DNA from: Gp6-AA40 sp036407095
GTDB lineage: Bacteria; Acidobacteriota; Vicinamibacteria; Vicinamibacterales; UBA2999
Assembly (NCBI GenBank): GCA_036407095.1
Contig: DASWZV010000142.1
Span: forward strand, 62,001 to 126,000
Direction: 5' to 3'
DNA: 64,000 nucleotides
Positions 54,733 to 61,932 of this stretch are shown one piece after another. A program made the position numbers and the translations under genes. A model generated the notes under the pieces. The model had not been told where the DNA came from. It saw only the letters and a list, made by a program, of their open reading frames with translations, and searched no databases. Positions within the stretch are counted from its first letter, which is position 1. Each line of letters begins with the position of its first letter.

Positions 54733-57279
54733 CTATTGCACCACGATCGAGACCAGTCTGCCCTTCACGACGACAACTTTCTTGACCGTCTTGCCAGCGA
54801 TGTGCGCCTTCACGGCGGCATCGTTCAGCGCCCGGGCTTCGAGATCTTTCTCCGCAATATCCGGCGGCACCATGATGTGGCCGCGGACCTTTCCGTTGAC
54901 CTGGACCGGGACTTCGATCTCGTCTGCTTTTGCAACCTCAGGATCGAAGGCCGGCCACGACGCAGCGGCCAGTCCGTCGCTGTAGCCCATCGTCTCCCAC
55001 ATCTCTTCGGCCGTATGCGGCGCGAACGGCGCAATCATGCGCACGAGCGCTTCGAGCGCTTCGCGCACGACCCGGACGGTTTCCTGACGCTCGACTTGTC
55101 CCGCGCGGTCGACGTCTTCGTCGTTGCGGCGCGCGGGTCCACCGGTCACCGTCTGTTCACTGAAGGTGTAGAGCTCGTTGACGAGCTCCATCAGCGCCGA
55201 CACCGCCGTATTCAGCTGCTGTCGCTGCTCGATGTCTCCGGTCACACGCCGAATCGTGTCATGGGTCTTCCGTCGGAGCGCCCGCTCCGCAGCAGTGAGC
55301 CCCGCGATGCCATCGGCGTGCCCGACACCCTCGCCCGCGATCGTCTCGGTCCAGTTCTCGACCATCCGCCAGACACGAGAGAGGAATCTGAAACTCCCTT
55401 CGAGTCCAGCGTCGCTCCATTCGACTTCCTTCTCGGGTGGCGCGACGAACATCACGTACAGCCGCAGCGCGTCGGCCCCGAATTTTTCCAGCATCGAGTC
55501 GGGATCGACGACGTTACCCTTCGACTTGGACATGACGGCCCCATCCTTGAGGACCATGCCCTGCGTCAGGAGCTGTGAGAACGGCTCGGCGTGACCCACC
55601 ATCCCGAGATCGCGGAACACGCGCGCGAAGAATCGCGAGTAGATCAGATGCAGGATCGCATGCTCGACGCCGCCGCAATAGAAGTCGACCGGGCACCAGT
55701 ACTTCACGGCGGCCGGATCGAACGGCTGCCGGTCGTTGCGTGGATCGGTGAACCGGTAGAAATACCAGGAGGAGTCGACGAAGGTGTCCATCGTGTCGGT
55801 CTCGCGGCGGGCGGGACCGCCACACTCCGGACACATCACGTTGACGAACTCCGGCACCTGGGCGAGCGGCGAATCGCCCCGCCCCGTGAACTGCGCGATC
55901 CTGGGGAGCTCCACCGGCAACTGATCGTCGGGCACCGGGACGATCCCGTCTTTCTCGCAGTAGATCATCGGGATCGGCGTGCCCCAGTAGCGCTGGCGCG
56001 AGATCCCCCAGTCCTTGAGACGGAACTGGACGGTGCCCTCGCCGAAACCCTGCGCGCGTGCGAACGCGGTCATCTTCGTCAGCGCTTCAGTGGACGGAAG
56101 TCCGCTGAACTCACCCGAGTCGACGAGCGTGCCGTAATTGGAGATCGGGGCGTCGATGACACCGGCCGGCGCGGGCTTCCCGTCCGGCGTCACGACGATG
56201 CGAATCGGCAGGCGGTACTTCGTCGCGAACTCGAAGTCCCGTTCATCGTGCGCCGGCACCGCCATGATCGCGCCCGTCCCGTACTCGCCGAGCACGAAAT
56301 TGGCCACCCAGATCGGAACCGGCTCCTTGGTGAACGGATTGATCGCACGGAACCCGGTATCGAAGCCCTGCTTCTCGATGTCGCCGCTCAGACGCGCGGC
56401 CCGATCCTGGACACGAAACGCCTGCGCCTGGCGCTTGAACGAGACGGGATCCTTCGACTTCTCGGCCAGGCGCGACACCAGCGGGTGCTCGGGCCCGAGC
56501 AGTACGAACGTCGCCCCGTAGATCGTGTCGATGCGCGTCGTGAACACCTCGATCGGCGTGCCGAGATCGTCCTCGAGCGGAAACTTCACACGGGCGCCTT
56601 CCGACCGCCCGATCCAGTTCCGCTGCATCGTGAGCACCTTCTCGGGCCACGCCGTCAGCGTCGCCGTTGCATCGAGCAGTTCGTCAGCGTAGGCGGTAAT
56701 CCGGAAGAACCACTGTTCGAGGTCGCGCGTCTCTACCGGCGTGCCACAGCGCCAGCATCCGCCGTCGACGACCTGCTCGTTGGCCAGCACGGTGTTGTCG
56801 ACCGGGCACCAGTTCACCGACGACTTCCGTCGGTACGCGAGGCCGTTCTCGAACATCCGGATGAAGAGCCACTGGTTCCACTTGTAGTACTCGGCGTCGC
56901 AGGTCGCGAGCTCGCGCTCCCACGCGTAGCTGATCCCGAGGCGCTGGAGCTGCCCCTTCATGTGCGCGATGTTGTCGCGGGTGGACACCTCGGGGTGAAT
57001 GCCGCTCTTGATCGCAGCGTTCTCAGCGGGCAGGCCGAACGCGTCCCACCCGAACGGGTGCAGGACGTTGTAGCCGCGCATCCGCTTGGTGCGGGCGAGG
57101 ACGTCGCCGATGATGTAGTTGCGCAGGTGCCCGACGTGCGCATGCCCCGAGGGGTACGCGAACATCTCGAGACAATAGAACTTCGGACGCGACGGGTCGG
57201 TGGTCACCTCGAATGCACGTGACGCCGCCCATCGCTTCTGCCACTTCTTGTCGAGCTCCTGCGGATGATAGTCGGGCAT
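54733..57279 (-). CDS. leuS: Leucyl-tRNA synthetase
   Basis: An 848-residue class I synthetase that charges tRNA-Leu. HIGH is FAYPSGHAHVGHLRNYIIGDVLARTKRMRGYNVLHPFGWDAFGLPAENAAI, KMSKS is MSKSKGNVVDPDSM, and the editing domain has VFTTRIDTIYGATFVLLGPEHPLV. Zinc-like cysteines are at CWRCG and CPECGG. The C-terminal anticodon-binding and MQxNGKVRG-like VQVNGKVRGHIMVPPD end are intact. ATG 57279 is chosen; the preceding codon TTG is in frame but not needed. Confidence 0.97.
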   Translation of the reverse strand: MPDYHPQELDKKWQKRWAASRAFEVTTDPSRPKFYCLEMFAYPSGHAHVGHLRNYIIGDVLARTKRMRGYNVLHPFGWDAFGLPAENAAIKSGIHPEVSTRDNIAHMKGQLQRLGISYAWERELATCDAEYYKWNQWLFIRMFENGLAYRRKSSVNWCPVDNTVLANEQVVDGGCWRCGTPVETRDLEQWFFRITAYADELLDATATLTAWPEKVLTMQRNWIGRSEGARVKFPLEDDLGTPIEVFTTRIDTIYGATFVLLGPEHPLVSRLAEKSKDPVSFKRQAQAFRVQDRAARLSGDIEKQGFDTGFRAINPFTKEPVPIWVANFVLGEYGTGAIMAVPAHDERDFEFATKYRLPIRIVVTPDGKPAPAGVIDAPISNYGTLVDSGEFSGLPSTEALTKMTAFARAQGFGEGTVQFRLKDWGISRQRYWGTPIPMIYCEKDGIVPVPDDQLPVELPRIAQFTGRGDSPLAQVPEFVNVMCPECGGPARRETDTMDTFVDSSWYFYRFTDPRNDRQPFDPAAVKYWCPVDFYCGGVEHAILHLIYSRFFARVFRDLGMVGHAEPFSQLLTQGMVLKDGAVMSKSKGNVVDPDSMLEKFGADALRLYVMFVAPPEKEVEWSDAGLEGSFRFLSRVWRMVENWTETIAGEGVGHADGIAGLTAAERALRRKTHDTIRRVTGDIEQRQQLNTAVSALMELVNELYTFSEQTVTGGPARRNDEDVDRAGQVERQETVRVVREALEALVRMIAPFAPHTAEEMWETMGYSDGLAAASWPAFDPEVAKADEIEVPVQVNGKVRGHIMVPPDIAEKDLEARALNDAAVKAHIAGKTVKKVVVVKGRLVSIVVQ

Positions 57280-57315
57280 CAATGTAGAGGGGGTCCTCCG
57301 GACCCGCCTGTCGGG

Positions 57316-57343
57316 AATCAGGAGTCAGGAAGCAGGAATCAGG
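57316..57343. repeat. Heptamer tandem array (AATCAGG family) upstream of leuS
   Basis: Units AATCAGG, AGTCAGG, AAGCAGG, AATCAGG in exact 7-bp steps, then ATCGGAG. The reverse complement of 49935-49962 is the same family. Confidence 0.85.
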
Positions 57344-57362
57344 ATCGGAGCCCTGATTCGAA

Positions 57363-58385
57363 TTATAACTGCCAGTACTTCGAAAGATGAGGCGTGACGG
57401 CCTCGATCGCTGCGTCGGCGCGCGGGGTTGGACCAGCCGGCGCGGCGAACGAGGTCTCGTTCTCGAGCGCGCGGATGGTCTCGCGCAGCGATTCGGCGAG
57501 CGCCGCCAGGTCGTATCCGCCCTCGGTCACCGCGACGACCCGGCCCTGGCAGCACTCCTCGGCCACCTTGACGAGTGCCGACGTCAGGCGGCCGAAATAC
57601 GAGGAGGTCACCCGCATGCCAGCCAGCGGATCGTCCATGTGGGCATCGAAGCCCGCCGAGATGAGAATCAACTCAGGCCGAAAGCGCGTGAGAATCGGGA
57701 GCACCACTTTCATGTACGCGCGCTCGTAGTCGGCATCGGTAGCGCCGGCTGCCAGCGGCAGGTTGATCGTGAAGCCCAGACCTGCATCACGGCCGATGTC
57801 ACCAGCAGCACCCGTGCCCGGGTAATAGGGGTACTGATGCGAAGAGATGAAGAGCACAGTGGGATCGCTGTAGAAGCTCCACTGCGTGCCGTTGCCGTGA
57901 TGTACGTCGTAGTCGACGATCGCCACGCGCTGGAGACCTCGGGCGCGCGCGTGCGCAGCGGCGATTGCGATATTGTTGAAAAAGCAGAAGCCCATCGCGC
58001 GACCGCGCTCGGCGTGATGGCCCGGCGGCCTGACCAGGGCCAGCGCGCGAGCACCTGGGCGGGCATCGAGCACGAGGTCCACGGCGGCAACAGCGGCTCC
58101 GGCGCCCAGGCAGGCGACCTCGTAGGTGCGGGGCGACGTGAATGTATCGGCATCGAGCGCGAGCGCACGACCGGCGGTCTCTTTGATCTGCGCGAAGTAA
58201 GCCTGGTCGTGAATGCGTGTGATCTCGTCGTCAGAGGCGCGGCGCGGCTCGATGATGCGGCCGCCACGCGATTTGAACTCTGAAGCGACGACCTGCATCA
58301 CCTCGAAGCGTTCGACGCGCTCGGGATGACCGGGCGGCGTGAGATGGTCGGCGAACCGGGGGGATGTGATCAACGTCACTGACAC
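57363..58385 (-). CDS. Histone-deacetylase-family protein (acetoin-utilisation/APAH type)
   Basis: A 340-residue zinc hydrolase of the arginase/deacetylase fold that removes acetyl groups from amines (acetylpolyamines, acetyl-lysine and relatives). Metal and catalytic residues are clear: RPPGHHAERGRAMGFCFFNNIAIAA (two active-site His), VDYDVHHGNGTQW (Asp and His ligands), SAGFDAHMDDPLAG (Asp ligand) and TEGGYDLAAL (Gly-Gly-Tyr). The start is GTG 58385, seven bases after a TACAAT, with GTG 58379 as an alternative. The divergent DUF456 gene begins 13 bp away. Confidence 0.9.
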   Translation of the reverse strand: MSVTLITSPRFADHLTPPGHPERVERFEVMQVVASEFKSRGGRIIEPRRASDDEITRIHDQAYFAQIKETAGRALALDADTFTSPRTYEVACLGAGAAVAAVDLVLDARPGARALALVRPPGHHAERGRAMGFCFFNNIAIAAAHARARGLQRVAIVDYDVHHGNGTQWSFYSDPTVLFISSHQYPYYPGTGAAGDIGRDAGLGFTINLPLAAGATDADYERAYMKVVLPILTRFRPELILISAGFDAHMDDPLAGMRVTSSYFGRLTSALVKVAEECCQGRVVAVTEGGYDLAALAESLRETIRALENETSFAAPAGPTPRADAAIEAVTPHLSKYWQL

Positions 58386-58392
58386 GAATTCG

Positions 58393-58398
58393 ATTGTA
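58393..58398 (-). promoter_or_regulatory. Candidate -10 box (TACAAT) of the deacetylase gene
   Basis: On the minus strand TACAAT is followed by seven bases and GTG 58385. On the plus strand the box overlaps the first base of the DUF456 ATG, so the two genes share the same few base pairs. Confidence 0.45.
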
Positions 58399-58877
58399 TG
58401 GCCATCGTCCTCTATGCCGCAGGGGTTGTTCTGGTAATGATCGGGCTGGCAGGCATCGTCCTGCCGGCGCTGCCTGGACACATCCTGATTCTTGCGGGGC
58501 TCGTGCTGGCCGCATGGGCCGAGCACTTCACGCGGGTCGGAGTCTGGACGCTCGTCGTGATCGCTGTCATTGCCGCGGCAAGCTACGTCGTCGATTTCGT
58601 GGGCGCGGCGGTCGGCGCCAAGCGGCTTGGTGCCAGCAAGCGCGCGATGGTGGGCGCCGGTCTTGGCACGATCGCAGGTCTGTTGTTCGGACTGCCTGGC
58701 GTGATTTTTGGTCCCTTTGTCGGCGCTGTGCTCGGGGAGTTGACGGTCGAGAACGATCTGCGACGTGCGGGCAAAGCGGGTGTGGCGGCGTGGATCGGCT
58801 TTGCGATCGGCACGGCCATCAAGGTCGCGATGGCATTCGTGATGATTGGGATCTTCCTGATCGCACTGTTTTTTTAG
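58398..58877 (+). CDS. DUF456 family membrane protein
   Basis: A 159-residue inner-membrane protein with three or four hydrophobic segments and glycine-rich turns: GIVLPALPGHILILAGLVLAAWAEHF, SYVVDFVGAAVGAKRLGASKRAMVGAGLGTIAGLLFGLPGVIFGPFVGAVLGELTVENDLRRAGKAGVAAWIGFAIGTAIKVAMAFVM. The PGxxxxxxG and FGxPGxxxGPFxGAxxGE patterns identify DUF456. Function unknown. It diverges from the HDAC-family gene. Confidence 0.88.
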   Translation: MAIVLYAAGVVLVMIGLAGIVLPALPGHILILAGLVLAAWAEHFTRVGVWTLVVIAVIAAASYVVDFVGAAVGAKRLGASKRAMVGAGLGTIAGLLFGLPGVIFGPFVGAVLGELTVENDLRRAGKAGVAAWIGFAIGTAIKVAMAFVMIGIFLIALFF

Positions 58878-58911
58878 GCGGCCGGTCTCGCCGAAGCCAT
58901 CGGCGAAAGCG

Positions 58912-58917
58912 GATAAT
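58912..58917 (+). promoter_or_regulatory. Candidate -10 box (GATAAT) of a leaderless glucose dehydrogenase transcript
   Basis: GATAAT is followed by nine bases and the ATG at 58927. No Shine-Dalgarno fits between. Confidence 0.45.
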
Positions 58918-58926
58918 GAGCGCGCT

Positions 58927-60315
58927 ATGAGACACCTCGCATGCGGCCTTGGAATCGTTGTCGCACTCCTGTCCATTCGTGCGGACATGCAGGACTCCAC
59001 GATCGTGACGAACCCACCTGAGCACTTCGCGATGAAGGTGCTCGCGTCAGGTCTCGAAGGACCGTGGGAGGTCTCGTGGGGACCGGATCAGATGGTCTGG
59101 ATCACCGAGCGAACCGGCCGGCGTGTCATTCGCATCAATCCCTCCGACGGATCGCGCAGCACGCTCGTCACGATCCCCGAGGTGAACACCACCTTCATGC
59201 AGGACGGGCTGCTCGGTCTCACGTTCCATACAGACTTCGGGAAGGGCACGAACAGCGACTTCGTCTACGTCGCGTTCACTTATGACGATGCACCCGGACC
59301 GGCGCTCGCCCGCCGTCTGGTGGTTCGGCGATATCGATACGACCAGGGAACGAAAACGCTCGTCGACCCGACCGATATCCTGCAGGGTCTTCCCACGCAT
59401 ACCGATCACGTCGGCGGTCGTCTCGCCTTCGGGCCTGATCGCAAGCTGTATCTGACGATCGGCGATCAGGGTAGCAACTTCGGGCCCAATCTCTGCAACG
59501 CCAATCACGCACAGGATCTGCCGACCGCGGCGGAAGTGAAAGCCAAGGACTGGTCGCACTATCAGGGCAAGATCCTGCGCATCGAGCTCGATGGATCGAT
59601 TCCGGCCGACAACCCGATGATCGACGGCGTCCGCAGCCATGTCTTCACGTGGGGACATCGCAATCCGCTCGGGCTGGTGTTTGGCCCGAATGGACGACTC
59701 TACGAGTCGGAGCATGGGCCGAGCTCTGACGACGAGGTGAATCTGATCGAAGGCGGACACAACTACGGCTGGCCGAACGTCGCAGGATACCGGGACGACA
59801 AGTCGTACGTGTATGCGAACTTCTCGAAGTCGAGCCCGACGCCGTGTGCGTCGCTGGGACGCGCCGCCGGCGCAGGACCAATCCCATCGTCGGTGCCGCA
59901 GCAGAAGGAAACCGCGTGGAACGATCCGCGGTTCATGCCGCCGCTCCGCACGTTCTTCACCGTCGACAACGGCTACAACGTCAATGGCATCGGGAGCGCC
60001 ACGATCGCACCCGGCGGGATCGACTACTACGCGGGGACGGCAATTCCGGGATGGAAGGATTCGCTACTCGTGCTCAGCCTGATTCGCGGCGCCGTGTATC
60101 GGCTCTCGCTCGCACCGGATGGAAAGTCGGTGAAGGAACCGCCGGTCGAGATGTTCAAGGCCGCGAATCGCTACCGCGACATCGCGCTCAATCCGGATGG
60201 GCGCACGCTGTATCTCGCGACCGATCCGTCAGGCCCGAGCCGCAATCTGCCGCAGGGGCAGCAAGGGCTCACAAATCCCGGAGCGATTCTCGAATACAGA
60301 TATACGGGGGATTAG
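58927..60315 (+). CDS. PQQ-dependent soluble glucose dehydrogenase
   Basis: A 462-residue exported six-bladed propeller that oxidises glucose and other sugars with PQQ. A signal peptide precedes QDSTIVTNPPEHFAMKVLASGLEGPWEVSWGPD. It closely follows the Acinetobacter s-GDH (GdhB): DHVGGRLAFGPDRKLYLTIGDQG, KGKILRIELDGSIPADNP-like QGKILRIELDGSIPADNP, WGHRNPLGLVFGPNGRLYESEHGPSSDDEVNLIEGGHNYGWPNVAGYRDDKSYVYAN. The His before VGGRL, HRN and the SDDE Ca-site cluster are kept. No pqq biosynthesis gene is in the window. GATAAT is nine bases before the ATG. Confidence 0.92.
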   Translation: MRHLACGLGIVVALLSIRADMQDSTIVTNPPEHFAMKVLASGLEGPWEVSWGPDQMVWITERTGRRVIRINPSDGSRSTLVTIPEVNTTFMQDGLLGLTFHTDFGKGTNSDFVYVAFTYDDAPGPALARRLVVRRYRYDQGTKTLVDPTDILQGLPTHTDHVGGRLAFGPDRKLYLTIGDQGSNFGPNLCNANHAQDLPTAAEVKAKDWSHYQGKILRIELDGSIPADNPMIDGVRSHVFTWGHRNPLGLVFGPNGRLYESEHGPSSDDEVNLIEGGHNYGWPNVAGYRDDKSYVYANFSKSSPTPCASLGRAAGAGPIPSSVPQQKETAWNDPRFMPPLRTFFTVDNGYNVNGIGSATIAPGGIDYYAGTAIPGWKDSLLVLSLIRGAVYRLSLAPDGKSVKEPPVEMFKAANRYRDIALNPDGRTLYLATDPSGPSRNLPQGQQGLTNPGAILEYRYTGD

Positions 60316-60346
60316 GGCATGCAGGACCTAGTCGGCGGCCAAGCAC

Positions 60347-60552
60347 GTCGGTCTGACTGACACGTTCTTCCGCGCGGCGATCCGCTCGCCCGGCCAATGG
60401 CGTCGCAGGCGAGCGCGAGCTGCGGAGGAGGAGCAACAGCGTCAGGCCCTTGCGACGGGGGAGCAGCGAAGTCGACGTAAGGTACGCGCCGGAGATGCCA
60501 TCGGCCGGGCTTGCGGATCGCCGGACGGAAGGACACGTCAGTTCGGTCGCCG
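60347..60552. mobile_element. MITE-like element with long terminal inverted repeats, copy 2
   Basis: The ends (60347-60400 and, inverted, about 60500-60552) both carry the blocks CTTCCG, CGGCGATCCGC and CGGCC.ATGGC found at 36721-36940. The core CTTGCGACGGGGGAGC is in the opposite orientation to copy 1. It fills most of the 295-bp gap before the MBL gene. No transposase is encoded. Confidence 0.7.
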
Positions 60553-60609
60553 CGTCTCCCGTTCACGAAGCGCGAGGCGTCGGGCCCCTTCTTTCGAACA
60601 CGCGAGCGA

Positions 60610-61713
60610 TCATTTGCGAGCGGCGTACGACTTCGAGAATCCGTTACGGCCATTGGTCACCGTGAACGATCCGTCTTCCTTAGCGGAGACTTTGATCCAA
60701 TGCGCCGCGCCGTTGTGCGCGGGCGGAGGGGCCGCACCCGGTCCTGGCGCCGGTGCGGCGATCGCGGCGATGGGCATCGCGGTCAGCGCTTCGTCGGTGC
60801 CGTTGGCAATGAAGAGTCCGGGGACGGTGTATTCCTGCCCACTCAATTGTGAGAAGTGAATCTGCCAGAGGTCCTCGAGTCCCGGCGACGAGAACATCAC
60901 CTTCATCGCTTCGGGCTGTCCGCCCTTACGTGTGCCGTTGTTCATGATGGCGACGCGCGGCGCCAGCGCATGGACGAGGACCTCTGAATTGGAAATCGCC
61001 AGCCCGTGATGCGAGACGATGAAGAGGTCGACGGTTCCGAGCTTGTTCGCCGGGCACATCAGCTCCGATTCCTTGTTCCAGGTCAGGTCGCCCATGTGCA
61101 CCGTCTTGAACCGGCCGAACGTGAAGTGCGTGCCCACCGACTGCGCGTTCTCCGACGGGTCGGGATCCTTGGGCTTGTATGCAGCGCAGTACGGATTCTT
61201 GCCGCCCGCTCCAGGCAGCGGACTCGCGATGAACTGCCCTGCCGCGGCGACGATGCGCGCATCGACGCCTTTGAGCTCGACGCGATCGCCCGGTTTGGCG
61301 ATGGTGTGCTTCGAGCTCGCGTACAACTTCGGATACACGTCCTTCAGGAAGGCATCGGTCGCCGCAGCGGGCTGCACGTTTGGGCCGTGGTCGATGAACT
61401 CCTTGATCGGAATCCGCCCCGCGACGTTCTCCATTCCGCCGAAGTGATCGCCGTGATAGTGGGTCGTGATCAGGTGATCGATTTGACTCAGCCCGGCAGC
61501 CTTGGTCGCGGCGAGGATGCGGTCGCCATCGCGTGCCGCCGCGGCCCCGCCATTGCCGGTATCGACGAGCAGGGATTGGCCGGAGGGGGTCACGAACAGT
61601 GTCGAGTTCCCGCCCTCCACATCGATGAGGTAGATGTCGAGTGTCGTCCGGCCTTGCGCCGATACGAAGACCGCGCAGAGAGAGACGAGCAGCAACGTCA
61701 GTAGTCGGCGCAT
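60610..61713 (-). CDS. Exported MBL-fold protein (ComEC-like hydrolase domain)
   Basis: A 367-residue exported metallo-hydrolase. A signal peptide (MRRLLTLLLVSLCAVFVSAQG) leads into TTLDIYLIDVEGGNSTLFVTPSGQSLLVDTGNGG. The zinc motif is HYHGDHFGG with His85, His87, Asp89 and His90; a later ligand is in MGDLTW and SHHGLAISN. This combination (DVEGG...VDTG, HYHGDH, SHHG) resembles the hydrolase domain of ComEC proteins but without membrane helices, here secreted on its own. The C-terminal PAPGPGAAPPPAH linker and small domain are unusual. Good GGAGGTG precedes the ATG. Confidence 0.88.
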   Translation of the reverse strand: MRRLLTLLLVSLCAVFVSAQGRTTLDIYLIDVEGGNSTLFVTPSGQSLLVDTGNGGAAAARDGDRILAATKAAGLSQIDHLITTHYHGDHFGGMENVAGRIPIKEFIDHGPNVQPAAATDAFLKDVYPKLYASSKHTIAKPGDRVELKGVDARIVAAAGQFIASPLPGAGGKNPYCAAYKPKDPDPSENAQSVGTHFTFGRFKTVHMGDLTWNKESELMCPANKLGTVDLFIVSHHGLAISNSEVLVHALAPRVAIMNNGTRKGGQPEAMKVMFSSPGLEDLWQIHFSQLSGQEYTVPGLFIANGTDEALTAMPIAAIAAPAPGPGAAPPPAHNGAAHWIKVSAKEDGSFTVTNGRNGFSKSYAARK

Positions 61714-61739
61714 GGACCCACCTCCAATTCAAAGCATGT

Positions 61740-61785
61740 CTCGCCGTAGCGAGCCTGTCTCGCCGTAGCCTTCGGCGAAGGCGGG
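61740..61785. repeat. CCGCCTTCG-type repeat, inverted copy
   Basis: TCTCGCCGTAGC occurs twice, followed by TTCGGCGAAGGCGGG. On the minus strand it reads CCCGCCTTCGCCGAAGG then CTACGGCGAGAC, matching 28189-28224 and 34916-34954. Confidence 0.6.
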
Positions 61786-61860
61786 AATGTAGGCTATCAC
61801 TGGTCTCTGCCGCCCTGGGTGTGAACCAAGAGGCCTCCCATTACGTCAAAGGGCCAGCGT

Positions 61861-61908
61861 GGGCCGCCTAAAGGCGGCCCCTACGTACTACAGGCTACGT
61901 ACTACAGG
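61861..61908. repeat. Palindrome followed by a heptamer array upstream of the last ADOP gene
   Basis: GGGCCGCCT-AA-AGGCGGCCC (61861-61880) is a perfect 9-bp stem. Then CTACGTA, CTACAGG, CTACGTA, CTACAGG run in exact 7-bp steps to 61908. The remaining part of 61714-61932 holds the repeat at 61740 and a GGGAGG Shine-Dalgarno at 61920. Confidence 0.85.
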
Positions 61909-61932
61909 CAGCCCGCACGCGGGAGGTCCGAA

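Noticed and set aside
55591..57222. 543-residue plus-strand ORF across leuS
   Set aside because: Antisense of leucyl-tRNA synthetase; RE-rich shadow translation.
57363..59000. 545-residue start of the HDAC-family protein
   Set aside because: The upstream 200 codons are antisense to the DUF456 gene; the family N-terminus starts at 58385 or 58379.
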